From Agrobacterium tumefaciens str. B6 (GTDB taxonomy: Bacteria > Pseudomonadota > Alphaproteobacteria > Rhizobiales > Rhizobiaceae): a stretch of 64,000 nt of DNA. Below are positions 1-9,302 of this stretch, in pieces; within the stretch, counting starts at the first letter, position 1, and each line of letters opens with the position of its first letter. Under the pieces are notes generated by a model. The model saw nothing but the letters and a program-made list of their open reading frames with translations. It did no database searches and was not told the DNA's origin. The stretch lies in the NCBI RefSeq assembly GCF_001541315.1, contig NZ_LMVK01000051.1:62001-126000 (forward strand). The letters are read 5' to 3'. The position numbers were made by a program, and so were the translations under genes.

Positions 1-1295
1 TCGACGAAAAACGTGTTTTCTCCGAGGGTTCGATTTCCGGTCCCTATAATTTCCGTGGGGTCAGGATCGGTATTCCGATCTGCGAGGAAATCTGGAACGA
101 TATGGGTGTCTGCGAGACGCTCTCCGAAAGCGGGGCGGAAATCCTGCTGGTGCCGAACGGTTCGCCCTATTATCGCGGCAAGCTGGATGTGCGCCATCAG
201 GTGGCGCTCAGGCAGGTGATCGAAAGCGCCCTGCCGCTCGTTTTCGCCAACCAGCTGGGCGGGCAGGACGAGCTGGTATTCGATGGCGCAAGCTTCGGTT
301 TCAATGCCGACAAGACGCTTGCCTTCCAGATGAGCCAGTTCGAGGCCACACTTGCCGTCACCGACTGGAAACGCACGGCAGATGGCTGGCGCTGCGAAAG
401 CGGGCCTTTCTCGAAGATTCCCGAAGGTGAGGAAGCGGATTACCGCGCCTGCATGCTGGGCTTCCGTGATTACGTCAACAAGAACGGCTTCAAGAGCGTG
501 GTTCTCGGCCTTTCCGGCGGTATCGATTCGGCGATCTGTGCCGCCCTTGCCGTCGATGCGCTGGGCGAGGAGCGGGTGCGCTGCATCATGCTGCCTTACC
601 GTTATACCTCGGAAGAATCGCTGAAGGACGCGGCCGATTGCGCCAGGGCGCTGGGCTGCCGCTACGATATCGTGCCGATCGTGGAACCGGTGGAAGGGTT
701 CCTCTCGGCGCTGTCCGATCTCTTCGAGGGCACGGAAGAGGGCATTACCGAGGAAAACCTGCAGAGCCGCACGCGCGGCACCATCCTGATGGCCGTCTCG
801 AACAAGTTCGGCTCGATGGTGGTGACGACGGGCAACAAGTCTGAGATGTCAGTGGGTTACGCCACGCTCTACGGCGACATGAATGGCGGTTTCAACCCCA
901 TCAAGGACCTCTACAAGATGCAGGTCTATGCCATTTCCAGCTGGCGCAACGCCCATGTTCCGCCGGGTGCTCTCGGCCCTTCCGGCGAGGTGATCCCCGC
1001 CAATATCATTTCCAAGGCCCCGTCGGCCGAATTGCGTCCCAACCAGACCGACCAGGATTCGCTGCCGCCCTATCCGGTACTCGACGATATTCTGGAATGC
1101 CTTGTCGAGAAGGAAATGTCGGTCGAGGAGATTCTCGCACGCGGCCATGATGTGGCCACCGTGCACCGGGTGGAGCATCTGCTTTATCTCGCCGAATACA
1201 AGCGCCGGCAATCGGCTCCGGGTGTTAAGATCACCAAGAAGAACTTCGGCCGTGACCGGCGTTATCCGATCACCAACCGGTTCCGGGATCGGTGA
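1..1295 (+). CDS. nadE: Glutamine-dependent NAD(+) synthetase, 5' truncated by the window edge
   Basis: Makes NAD from deamido-NAD with ATP and glutamine-derived ammonia, the last step of NAD synthesis in the cytoplasm. The reading frame is open from base 3, so the gene begins outside the window; about 430 residues are visible of a family usually near 550. The first part is the end of the nitrilase-type glutaminase domain, with the catalytic Cys in IPICEEIWND. The synthetase domain follows with the ATP-binding P-loop SGGIDS (near bases 513-530) and the conserved TTGNKSE segment. It ends with a normal stop. A palindromic repeat lies downstream and the next gene is convergent. Confidence 0.95.
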   Translation, partial: DEKRVFSEGSISGPYNFRGVRIGIPICEEIWNDMGVCETLSESGAEILLVPNGSPYYRGKLDVRHQVALRQVIESALPLVFANQLGGQDELVFDGASFGFNADKTLAFQMSQFEATLAVTDWKRTADGWRCESGPFSKIPEGEEADYRACMLGFRDYVNKNGFKSVVLGLSGGIDSAICAALAVDALGEERVRCIMLPYRYTSEESLKDAADCARALGCRYDIVPIVEPVEGFLSALSDLFEGTEEGITEENLQSRTRGTILMAVSNKFGSMVVTTGNKSEMSVGYATLYGDMNGGFNPIKDLYKMQVYAISSWRNAHVPPGALGPSGEVIPANIISKAPSAELRPNQTDQDSLPPYPVLDDILECLVEKEMSVEEILARGHDVATVHRVEHLLYLAEYKRRQSAPGVKITKKNFGRDRRYPITNRFRDR

Positions 1296-1344
1296 TTGAG
1301 GGCGCGCGCCATTGATTTCTGGCGGGTGAGTTACTGACTTTCTC

Positions 1345-1420
1345 CGTCATCCTCGCCCTTGAGGCGAGGATCCATGCGCGGTTGAGATTGTGGGTCCTCG
1401 GGTCAAGCCCGAGGATGACG
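1345..1420. repeat. Palindromic intergenic repeat, family A copy 1
   Basis: Two hairpins in tandem. The first is CATCCTCGCC / GGCGAGGATC and the second is GTCCTCGGGT / CCCGAGGATGAC, so the whole unit starts with GTCATCC and ends with GGATGAC. The same layout recurs at 8866-8937 and, diverged, at 43775-43886. It lies between the convergent ends of nadE and the VOC gene, where it could act as a transcription stop, but there is no T-run. Confidence 0.7.
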
Positions 1421-1487
1421 TCGCGTGTGAGGAGCTTTTTGACAACGCATAAACGGCGCGGAGAACACCCCGCGCCGCTCGCTCATC

Positions 1488-1865
1488 TCAAATAACCTGC
1501 CCCACATCGATACGGTTGCCATCGGGGTCTTCAAAGACGAAGGCGCGCAGGCCGTAATCCTTGTCCTGCAGGCCCTTGATGATGCGCAAGCCCTGGCTCT
1601 TGCAGAGCGCGTGCAGCGCATCGACATCGCTCACCATCATATGCGCCACGTTGAAGGGCGCTGCCTTGTGCGTGGGCTGCAATGTCAGATGCAGCTCGGC
1701 ATTGCCCTGTTTCAGGATCATGAAGCCGACGGGGTTGCCGTTTTCGAAGGTCTTTTCAAAGCCCAGCACGCCAACGTAAAAATCATGGGCCGTTTCGATA
1801 TTTTTGACAGGAAGCATTGCGGCGATCCGGCCGAAGCGGATGCCGTGATCGGCGATGGTATTCAT
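1488..1865 (-). CDS. VOC-family (glyoxalase/bleomycin resistance-like) protein
   Basis: A 125-residue protein with the vicinal-oxygen-chelate fold pattern: an N-terminal half with NIETAHDFYVGVLGF and a C-terminal half with the typical FEDPDGNRIDVGQ ending. One-domain members usually act as dimers that bind a metal or a small ligand; substrates range from methylglyoxal adducts to antibiotics, and nothing here fixes which. The gene is convergent with nadE and divergent from the TolB-like gene. The family is secure; the function is not known. Confidence 0.85.
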   Translation of the reverse strand: MNTIADHGIRFGRIAAMLPVKNIETAHDFYVGVLGFEKTFENGNPVGFMILKQGNAELHLTLQPTHKAAPFNVAHMMVSDVDALHALCKSQGLRIIKGLQDKDYGLRAFVFEDPDGNRIDVGQVI

Positions 1866-2057
1866 CGCGGAACCTCGGATCTGGGAGAAACGGGAAGCGG
1901 CGCGGACGGTGCCGGAGCGCTGGCGTTTTTTCCGGTTTGAATTTGCAGGACGGTGCCTGCCGCCCTAGGATCATAATCACGGCGATGGCGGATGCAAACG
2001 GAATGTCTGCATTGCCCAGCGCTTTGAACGAGAACACGGACACGCCCGGGAGGCAGA

Positions 2058-2885
2058 ATGCGCAGCTCCATCGAAATCTTCAACATCCGCACCCGGCAGA
2101 TGCGTGTGGTGTGGCAGACGCCTGATCTCTTTGAAGCGCCGAACTGGTCGCCGGATGGGAAATATCTGCTGTTGAACAGCGAAGGCCTGCTTTATCGCCT
2201 GTCTCTGACCGGTGATGTTGCGCCGGAGAAGGTCGATACCGGCTTCGCCACGCTCTGCAATAACGATCACGGCATTTCGCCCGATGGTTCGCTCTACGCC
2301 ATTTCCGACAAGGTGGAATTCGGCAAGAGCGCCATCTATCTCATGGCCTCCGCGGGCGGCGCGCCACGGCTGATGACGAAGAACCTTCCTTCCTACTGGC
2401 ATGGCTGGTCGCCGGACGGGAAGAGCTTCGCCTATTGCGGCATTCGCGATCAGGTCTTCGATATCTACGCCATGGATATAGAAAGCGGCGTCGAGACGCG
2501 GTTGACCCATGGCGAAGGTCGCAATGACGGGCCGGATTATTCGCCTGACGGTGCGTGGATCTATTTCAATTCCAGCCGCACCGGGCGGATGCAGATTTGG
2601 CGCGTACGGGTGGATGGCTCCGCCGTCGAGCGCATCACCGACAGCCCCTATGGCGACTGGTTTCCGCACCCGTCTCCGAAGGGAGACAAGGTGGTGTTCG
2701 TCTCCTATGACGGCGACGTTTTCGACCATCCGCGCGATCTTGATGTGCGGGTGCGGCTGATGGATATGGATGGCGGTAATGCCGAGACGCTGTTTGAGCT
2801 TTTCGGCGGGCAGGGAACGATGAACTCGCCCAACTGGTCACCTGAGGGGGACGAGTTCGCCTATGTCAGGTATTTCCCGGCGTAA
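2058..2885 (+). CDS. TolB-like beta-propeller protein
   Basis: A 275-residue protein built from repeated PD40/WD40-like units. WSPDG or a close variant recurs (NWSPDGKYL, GWSPDGKSF, DYSPDGAWI, NWSPEGDEF), as in the propeller of TolB. It has no signal peptide and no N-terminal TolB domain, so it is probably a cytoplasmic propeller and not the Tol-Pal component. The ATG at 2058 has a good ribosome site (GGGAGGCAG). Related rhizobial proteins are annotated only as TolB-like or as PD40 domain proteins. Confidence 0.85.
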   Translation: MRSSIEIFNIRTRQMRVVWQTPDLFEAPNWSPDGKYLLLNSEGLLYRLSLTGDVAPEKVDTGFATLCNNDHGISPDGSLYAISDKVEFGKSAIYLMASAGGAPRLMTKNLPSYWHGWSPDGKSFAYCGIRDQVFDIYAMDIESGVETRLTHGEGRNDGPDYSPDGAWIYFNSSRTGRMQIWRVRVDGSAVERITDSPYGDWFPHPSPKGDKVVFVSYDGDVFDHPRDLDVRVRLMDMDGGNAETLFELFGGQGTMNSPNWSPEGDEFAYVRYFPA

Positions 2886-2961
2886 TGGGGGAGGCAGGCC
2901 ACATTGCCGCACCACCGGCAGAATACTTGCATTCGCAAACTTTTTTGCCCATAGCTTCCTT

Positions 2962-3130
2962 TGTCAGGTGCCCGCCCTTGCGACGGGAGAATCGGGAATC
3001 CGGTGAAAGACCGGAACGTGCCCAGCGCTGTGAGGCGGACGCTCTTTTTTAGAAGCCACTGAAGCAATTCGGGAAGGCGAAAAGGGCGGATGAAGCCAAG
3101 TCAGAAGACCGGCCTGACGGGATAGACCGA
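2962..3130 (+). promoter_or_regulatory. Cobalamin (B12/AdoCbl) riboswitch upstream of bluB
   Basis: This leader carries the ordered conserved blocks of cobalamin riboswitches: an early GTCAGGTGCCC element, GGGAATCCGGTGAAAGACCGG, a CCCAGCGCTGTGAGGCGGA segment, GAAGCCACTG, GGGAAGGC, and the closing GAAGCCAAGTCAGAAGACC followed by GGCCTGAC. The blocks fit the core around the B12 box. The downstream gene, bluB, makes the lower ligand of B12, so B12 binding would be expected to lower its expression. The remaining bases up to the start codon (about 80) show no other gene. Confidence 0.93.
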
Positions 3131-3205
3131 ACCGCGCGGACGGCGGCAGGTTGTTGTCGAGGTGGGGTGTATGTTTGCGCCCGGCCTTCGCATTGTTGGG
3201 GATAA

Positions 3206-3925
<720 letters not shown>

Positions 3926-3960
3926 GGCAGATAAAAGTTCTGCGAGGGAAGCGGGGCGTT

Positions 3961-4084
3961 GCTGCTTGTTCTTCTCCCCGGTGGGGAGAAGATGGCCCGA
4001 AGGGCCAGATGAGGGGGCAAGCTCTCAGCATATCTCTACCGTAGCCCTCTTATCCCGCTGCCGCGGACTGAAGAAACAAGCGGC
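3961..4084 (+). repeat. RIME-like mosaic repeat, copy 1 (second hairpin deleted)
   Basis: Begins with GCTGCTTGTTCTTC and ends with GAAGAAACAAGCGGC, an imperfect terminal inverted repeat. A hairpin CTTCTCCCC/GGGGAGAAG follows the left end, then a core (GATGGCCC, CAGATGAG, CAAGCTCTC, ATATCTCTA, ATCCCGCTGCCGCG). It matches the reverse complement of the repeat at 9116-9256 along its length, except that the second hairpin of that copy is missing here. It sits between bluB and the convergent DUF2865 gene. Confidence 0.75.
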
Positions 4085-4106
4085 GTCCGCTCGCTCCACG
4101 ACGGCT

Positions 4107-5216
4107 TCACTGCTGCGGCTGTATACCTTTCAATGCCGGGTTCTTCAGGTCGATCCGACCTGTCTGGTCCGGCAGAAATTTGGGGCCGATGACGCGAACT
4201 TTCGTATCGTTCGGGTCATAGTCGCGTTCGGGAACGGGCTGTTCCGGCGGCTTGGCGGCCTGCTGCTGCTCGGCGGGTTTGGGGGCTGCCTTGTCACCTT
4301 GCGGTGAGGGGATTTTCGTGATGCCGGAATAGGGTGTTTCGGATTCCGGCCGGGCGGCTTCTTCCTGCTTCTGCATTTCTTCGTGATAGGCGGCCATGTT
4401 GCACACGCAGCCCGGCGCTTTTGCCGGGGCGTTCCTGTAGGCGAAGGCGGTCGGCAGGTCCCTGTAGGGTTTTCCGGTTTCCGCAGACACCATGTCGGCG
4501 GTTTCCTGATCCGTCATGGAGTGGAAATAAAGTTCCGTCTCCGTCCCCGGACACATTTTCTGGCATTGCTCGGCCTGGGCGCGGAAATCGAGCGGCGAGG
4601 CATTGGAAGCGATGGGGAAGAACGAGCCGTCGCAGGGGCGCACGCACAGTGTGCGAAGCCCGCCTTCAGCGGCGGCGTTGGGGTAGGGGGAAAGCCCCGC
4701 CTGTCCCGGCTCACCGCCATTCTGCCGGAAGGCGTCGGGGTAACGCGTCACATCGGAAGGCGGCGGCAACTGTGCTTCCGTCTGCGGCGCGGTGCTGCAG
4801 CCATTGGCATCGAGGGCGGCGAGGATACGCTGGCGCCTGATATCGCCATCGTTGTCACGCGCGGCCGCCATGGCATCGTCGCGATCACGGATGATGGCGT
4901 CGCGTTCGCTTTCCGCTTCCGCCAGCGCATCGCCGATCTCGGCGCAGACACCGGCATTGGGATTGCCGTAGACGATGACGCTGCCAGACGAGCAGCCATA
5001 GCCGCGCAGGTCGTTCCTGATCTTGCGAATGACGATGTTCTGGCGGGCGAGCGCATTGGCGTAACGCCGCACCTCGGCCGTATTGCCGATGACGCGTGGC
5101 GGCTCGCGCAACTGCGCATAAAGCGTATCGCAGACCTGATCCGCGAAAGCGGCGGCCGGAGCGATGAAGACGAGGGGAAGCAGGAGGCCGATGATGCGGC
5201 TTTGGCGCCGGGTCAA
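4107..5216 (-). CDS. Exported DUF2865 protein
   Basis: A 369-residue protein with an N-terminal signal peptide (hydrophobic stretch LLLPLVFIAPAAAFA). A helical segment with charged repeats follows (residues about 60-140), then the DUF2865 core around residues 180-270. That core holds LCVRPCDGSFFPI, a Cys pair (QCQKMCPG) and APGCVCNM. The last 70 residues are Pro/Gln/Ala-rich and look disordered. The conserved cysteines suggest disulfides in the periplasm. DUF2865 is common in Rhizobiales and has no established function. The gene lies downstream of the malic enzyme gene on the same strand, 136 bases away. Confidence 0.85.
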   Translation of the reverse strand: MTRRQSRIIGLLLPLVFIAPAAAFADQVCDTLYAQLREPPRVIGNTAEVRRYANALARQNIVIRKIRNDLRGYGCSSGSVIVYGNPNAGVCAEIGDALAEAESERDAIIRDRDDAMAAARDNDGDIRRQRILAALDANGCSTAPQTEAQLPPPSDVTRYPDAFRQNGGEPGQAGLSPYPNAAAEGGLRTLCVRPCDGSFFPIASNASPLDFRAQAEQCQKMCPGTETELYFHSMTDQETADMVSAETGKPYRDLPTAFAYRNAPAKAPGCVCNMAAYHEEMQKQEEAARPESETPYSGITKIPSPQGDKAAPKPAEQQQAAKPPEQPVPERDYDPNDTKVRVIGPKFLPDQTGRIDLKNPALKGIQPQQ

Positions 5217-5297
5217 TTGTTCGATCCGTTCGATGTCCCCGGCCGGTGGCAGGGGCGTTATACTTCACGAAATCCGTGTTTCAGGAAGATAACATAA

Positions 5298-5322
5298 GCT
5301 GTTGCCGCAATGCGGCAACAGC
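5298..5322. repeat. Perfect inverted repeat after the malic enzyme gene
   Basis: Twelve-base arms (GCTGTTGCCGCA / TGCGGCAACAGC) around one central base, between the malic enzyme stop and the DUF2865 start, both on the minus strand. It could fold as a terminator stem for the malic enzyme transcript, but no T-run follows on either strand. A protein-binding palindrome is equally possible. Confidence 0.5.
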
Positions 5323-5352
5323 ATGTTCAAAATTGCGTTAATGCGGCCCGCA

Positions 5353-7668
5353 TCACACCGAAGGATGCGATGCCTGCACCACGGCAAACGCCGCCATGTT
5401 GACCACGCCGCGCGAGGTGACGCTGGGCGACAGGATATGGGCGGGCAGGGCGCTGCCGAGCAGGATCGGGCCGACATGCAGACCTTCCGTCAGCGTGCGG
5501 GTGACACCGAGCGTGATGTTGGCGGCATCGAGGTTCGGGAAAACCAGAAGGTTCGCCTCGCCCGTCAGCACGCTGTTCGGCATCGCGCGCTTGCGCAGCG
5601 CTTCCGAAAGTGCGGAGCCGCCCTGCATTTCGCCGTCCACTTCCAGTTCCGGTGCTGCCGCCTGCACGATCTTCAGGGCGCGGCGCTGCTTGCGGGCGCT
5701 TTCGGAATCGCGCGAGCCGAAATTGGAATGGCTGGCGAGTGCGATCTTCGGCGTGATGCCGAAGCGGCGGATTTCCTTGGCCGCGAGAATGGCCATCTCA
5801 GCCACTTCCTCTGACGTCGGGTCGTTGTTGACGAAGGTGTCGGTGAGGAACAGCGCACCCTGCTGGGTGATGAGCAGGCTGAGACCCGCAAAGGAACGCA
5901 CGCCTTCCTGCTTGCCGATGATCTGGTTCACGTCGCGCAGGTGCCGGTCATAACGGCCTTCGAGACCGCAGATCAGCGCATCCGCCTCGCCACGCTTCAC
6001 CGAAAGCGCGCCGATGACGGTCGTGTTGGTACGCACGATGGTACGCGCCGCTTCCGGGTTGATGCCGGCGCGGCCGACAAGGGCGAAATAATCATCGACA
6101 TAGTCGCGGTAACGCGGATCGTCTTCCGGGTTGACCACGGCGAAATCCGTATGCGGACGGATGCGCAGGCCGAAGCGCTTGAGGCGCGTTTCGATGATCT
6201 GCGGACGGCCGATGAGGATCGGGATGCCGGTGCCTTCTTCCAAGAGCACCTGGGCGGCGCGCAGCACGCGCTCATCTTCGCCTTCGGCAAAGATGATGCG
6301 CTTCTTTTCGGCGGCTTTCGCGGCATTGAAGACCGGCTTCATGATGAAGCCGGAGCGCCAGACGAAACGGTTCAGCTGGTCGAAATAGGCTTCGAAATCG
6401 GTGATCGGCCGGGCGGCGACGCCGCTTGCGGCCGCTGCACGGGCGACAGCCGGCGCGATGCGCAGGATGAGACGCGGATCGAAAGGCGAGGGAATGAGAT
6501 AGTTCGGGCCGAAGACCGGTGTTTCACCGCTATAGGCTTTTGCCGCGACTTCCGAGACTTCCTCACGCGCTAGCTCGGCGATGGCCTGCACGGCGGCCAT
6601 CTTCATTTCCTCGTTGATCGTGGTTGCGCCGCAATCCAGCGCGCCGCGGAAGATATAGGGGAAGCACAATACGTTGTTGACCTGGTTCGGGAAGTCCGAA
6701 CGGCCGGTGCAGATCATCGCATCCGGGCGGGCCGCACGCGCCGCTTCCGGCATGATTTCCGGATTGGGGTTGGCAAGCGCCAGGATCAGCGGGTTTTCCG
6801 CCATGCGCTCCAGCAGTTCCGGCTTCAGAACACCGGCGGCCGAAAGGCCGAGGAAGACGTCGGCGCCGTCGATGGTTTCGGCCAGCACACGCTTGTCGGT
6901 CTTCTGGGCGTAAACTTCCTTCCACTCGTCCATCAGCTCGTTGCGGCCGTCATAAACGAGGCCTTCGATGTCGTGGACCCAGATGTTTTCCTTCTTCGCG
7001 CCCATGGCGACCAGCAGGTTGAGGCAGGCAAGCGCCGCAGCACCCGCGCCTGACGCGACGATCTTGACGCTTGAGAGTGACTTTCCGGCCAGTTCCAGAG
7101 CGTTGGTGACAGCGGCGGCGACGATGATCGCGGTGCCATGCTGGTCATCATGGAAAACCGGGATATTCATCTTTTCGCGCAGCTGGCGTTCCACCTCGAA
7201 ACATTCCGGCGCCTTGATGTCTTCAAGGTTGATGCCGCCGAAGGTGGGCTCCAGCGCTGCGATGGTGGAAACCATGTCGTTGATGCCGGGCGCATCGATT
7301 TCGATGTCGAAGACGTCGATACCGGCGAATTTCTTGAAGAGAACGGCCTTGCCTTCCATCACGGGCTTGGAGGCGAGCGGGCCGATATTGCCAAGTCCGA
7401 GAACCGCCGTGCCGTTGGAAATGACCGCGACGAGGTTGGCGCGGGCGGTATATTCCGCTGCCATTTCCGGATTTTCATGGATGGCGAGGCAGGGGGCGGC
7501 GACGCCGGGCGAATAGGCGAGCGCCAGATCGCGCTGGTTGCCGAGCGGCTTGGTGGCCTGGATTTCCAGCTTGCCGGGGCGCGGGTAGCGGTGGAAAAAG
7601 AGCGCCTGTTCCTCGATGTCGGCCTTTGCCGTGTTGGCGGGCGTGTTGTTCTTATCGTGAGAGGTCAT
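5353..7668 (-). CDS. maeB: Malic enzyme with fused phosphotransacetylase-like domain
   Basis: Oxidatively decarboxylates malate to pyruvate, feeding acetyl-CoA and NAD(P)H pools. The 771-residue chain has the N-terminal malic domain ([30 protein letters not shown]), a Rossmann NAD-binding domain ([11 protein letters not shown]), and from about residue 430 a PTA/PTB domain. In characterised rhizobial enzymes this last domain lacks transacetylase activity and takes part in regulation or oligomerisation. Rhizobia usually have two such enzymes, Dme (NAD) and Tme (NADP), and sequence inspection alone does not separate them; the length is closer to Dme. It is divergent from the phosphoesterase gene. 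Confidence 0.94.
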   Translation of the reverse strand: MTSHDKNNTPANTAKADIEEQALFFHRYPRPGKLEIQATKPLGNQRDLALAYSPGVAAPCLAIHENPEMAAEYTARANLVAVISNGTAVLGLGNIGPLASKPVMEGKAVLFKKFAGIDVFDIEIDAPGINDMVSTIAALEPTFGGINLEDIKAPECFEVERQLREKMNIPVFHDDQHGTAIIVAAAVTNALELAGKSLSSVKIVASGAGAAALACLNLLVAMGAKKENIWVHDIEGLVYDGRNELMDEWKEVYAQKTDKRVLAETIDGADVFLGLSAAGVLKPELLERMAENPLILALANPNPEIMPEAARAARPDAMICTGRSDFPNQVNNVLCFPYIFRGALDCGATTINEEMKMAAVQAIAELAREEVSEVAAKAYSGETPVFGPNYLIPSPFDPRLILRIAPAVARAAAASGVAARPITDFEAYFDQLNRFVWRSGFIMKPVFNAAKAAEKKRIIFAEGEDERVLRAAQVLLEEGTGIPILIGRPQIIETRLKRFGLRIRPHTDFAVVNPEDDPRYRDYVDDYFALVGRAGINPEAARTIVRTNTTVIGALSVKRGEADALICGLEGRYDRHLRDVNQIIGKQEGVRSFAGLSLLITQQGALFLTDTFVNNDPTSEEVAEMAILAAKEIRRFGITPKIALASHSNFGSRDSESARKQRRALKIVQAAAPELEVDGEMQGGSALSEALRKRAMPNSVLTGEANLLVFPNLDAANITLGVTRTLTEGLHVGPILLGSALPAHILSPSVTSRGVVNMAAFAVVQASHPSV

Positions 7669-7896
7669 TCTTCCACCGTCATGTCTGGTTCAATTCCGGC
7701 CCCCTGAATACAACAAACTTTCCCATGGTACAGCCGTTATTTACCGCCCCCTTATGCAAATGCGGCCATGGCTTATTCGCGTTTTCGTGATGGTCTTCGT
7801 CATATTCCCTATAAAAACCGGCGTTTGTCATGTTGCTGCAACACGAGTCTGGTTCTGAGAGGTAAGAAAGCCGCAGGGACGCAACCGAACAGGGGG

Positions 7897-8736
7897 ATGA
7901 AATCCGTGGCCGGTCAAATCGAAACCAGACAGTTCAGAACGCTTTTCATTTCGGATGTTCATCTCGGCTCCAAGGCGGCCAAGACGGATTATCTGCTCGA
8001 CTTCCTGAAATATCACGAGGCCGAGACGATCATTCTGGTCGGCGACATCGTCGACGGCTGGCGCCTGCGCCGCAGCTGGTACTGGCCGCAGGGCTGCAAC
8101 GACGTGGTGCAGAAGCTTCTGCGCAAGGCCCGCAAGGGAACCCGCATCGTCTATATTCCCGGCAATCACGATGAATTCCTGCGGGAATTTCCGGGCATGC
8201 ATTTCGGCGGCATCGAAGTGGCCGAGCGCATGATCCACGAGGCGGCCGACGGCAAGAAATATCTCATCATCCATGGCGACGAGTTCGACGTGGTGGTTCG
8301 CAACGCCCGCCTGCTCGCTTATCTCGGCGACTGGGCCTATGACGCTGCGATCGCGCTCAACATCGTCATCGCCGCCGTGCGCCGCCGCATCGGCCTGCCT
8401 TACTGGTCGTTCTCGGCCTGGGCCAAGCTGCAGGTCAAGCACGCCGTCAACTTCATCGGCGAATTCCAGCGCGTGGTGGCAGACGAGGCACGCCGCAACA
8501 ATGTCGACGGCGTCATCTGTGGACACATTCACCATGCTGTCATGGAAGACATGGACGGCATTCGTTACATCAACACCGGCGACTGGGTGGAAAGCTGCAC
8601 GGCAATCGCCGAAAATGCCGATGGCAGCTTCGAGCTGATCACCTGGATGCAGACGAGCGACGTTATCGTCGAACAGGCATCGGATGAGATGGAGCCGGTG
8701 GATATTCCGGGGCTGATCGGGAAACACGCGGCCTGA
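7897..8736 (+). CDS. LpxH-like metallophosphoesterase
   Basis: A calcineurin-type phosphoesterase related to UDP-2,3-diacylglucosamine hydrolase. Metal-site motifs are present in order: FISDVHLGS, LVGDIVDGW, PGNHDEF, HGDEFD and CGHIHHA. The open frame extends up to an ATG at 7768, but the upstream 43 residues are poor and lack a ribosome site. AGGGGG at 7891-7896 favours either the ATG at 7897 or, with better spacing, the in-frame GTG at 7906. Alphaproteobacteria generally use LpxI for the lipid A step, so LpxH-like proteins of this type may act on another nucleotide-lipid or phosphoester; the true substrate is unclear. Confidence 0.85.
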   Translation: MKSVAGQIETRQFRTLFISDVHLGSKAAKTDYLLDFLKYHEAETIILVGDIVDGWRLRRSWYWPQGCNDVVQKLLRKARKGTRIVYIPGNHDEFLREFPGMHFGGIEVAERMIHEAADGKKYLIIHGDEFDVVVRNARLLAYLGDWAYDAAIALNIVIAAVRRRIGLPYWSFSAWAKLQVKHAVNFIGEFQRVVADEARRNNVDGVICGHIHHAVMEDMDGIRYINTGDWVESCTAIAENADGSFELITWMQTSDVIVEQASDEMEPVDIPGLIGKHAA

Positions 8737-8865
8737 TTGAGGTATGCCAGCTTTCGCGACGACGCGTTTCGTTGGGGATGCGCTGGGGCAGGTTGGCTAA
8801 TGTGTATGAAGGCGATGGTGTGACCTCGCTGGTGGTGCCGACATACTCTGATATAGCTTGCTTAT

Positions 8866-8937
8866 GTCATCCTCGGGCTTGACCCGAGGATCCACAAACC
8901 GGAGCGATGGATCCTCGGGTCAAGCCCGAGGATGACA
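8866..8937. repeat. Palindromic intergenic repeat, family A copy 2
   Basis: Two near-identical hairpins, GTCATCCTCGGGCTTGACCC followed by GAGGATCC, then GGATCCTCGGGTCAAGCCC followed by GAGGATGAC, so the unit is also palindromic as a whole. It is the most symmetric of the three copies in the window. It lies between the phosphoesterase and the epimerase genes, which converge here. Confidence 0.75.
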
Positions 8938-9040
8938 GTGGAGAGGTTTAGATTGCCGTTTGCTTTTGGTGAAGGCCGGCGCGGACGGAATTACGGCACG
9001 CAGTCGCGTCATTCTTAGTCCGCGCGAGAGCGGCGCCCTC

Positions 9041-9100
9041 CTATTTCCAGCAGGCCGGATAAATCAGCGACCCTTTAGAGATATGCCCCAGCTCCTTCAT
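9041..9100 (-). pseudogene. Decayed copy of the epimerase 3' end
   Basis: Read on the minus strand, this segment encodes ELGHISKGSLIYPACWK and a stop. The intact epimerase downstream in the window ends EPGLVYEGSLVYPARPELWG. The DNA also matches in blocks, notably CTG-TTTATCCGGC. Only the last 17 or so codons are recognisable. It may be a leftover from a tandem duplication or from a recombination event at the adjacent mosaic repeat. Confidence 0.5.
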
Positions 9101-9115
9101 GTGAGGCGAGCGCGT

Positions 9116-9256
9116 GCCGCTTGTGTCTTTCTCCCCGAGGGGGGAGAAGGTCGCGGCAGCGGGATGAGGGGGCGAGGCTAGAGATATCAGGAGAGCTTGC
9201 CCGCTCATCTGATCCTCCGGGCCATCTTCTCCCCGGCGGGGAGAAGAAACAAGCGG
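9116..9256 (-). repeat. RIME-like mosaic repeat, copy 2 (complete)
   Basis: Bounded by GCCGCTTGTGTCTTTCTCC and its imperfect inverse GGAGAAGAAACAAGCGG. It contains a hairpin at each end (CTCCCC/GGGGAG) and the shared core GGGATGAGGGGGCGAG...GAGAGCTTGCCCGC. It is in the opposite orientation to the copy at 3961-4084 and retains both hairpins. The two-palindrome layout fits rhizobial intergenic mosaic elements; the family name is an inference. Confidence 0.75.
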
Positions 9257-9302
9257 TGAGGTCGTGCCTTTATCTTGTTTCTCTGCCTTCAATATCTATG
9301 GC

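Larger units (their letters stand above)
8737..9302. other. 566-base gene-free stretch carrying repeats and a gene remnant
   Basis: No convincing gene is present. The stretch holds a palindromic repeat (8866-8937), a short remnant resembling the 3' end of the neighbouring epimerase gene (9041-9100), and a complete RIME-like repeat (9116-9256). About 40 bases remain before the epimerase stop codon. Confidence 0.8.
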
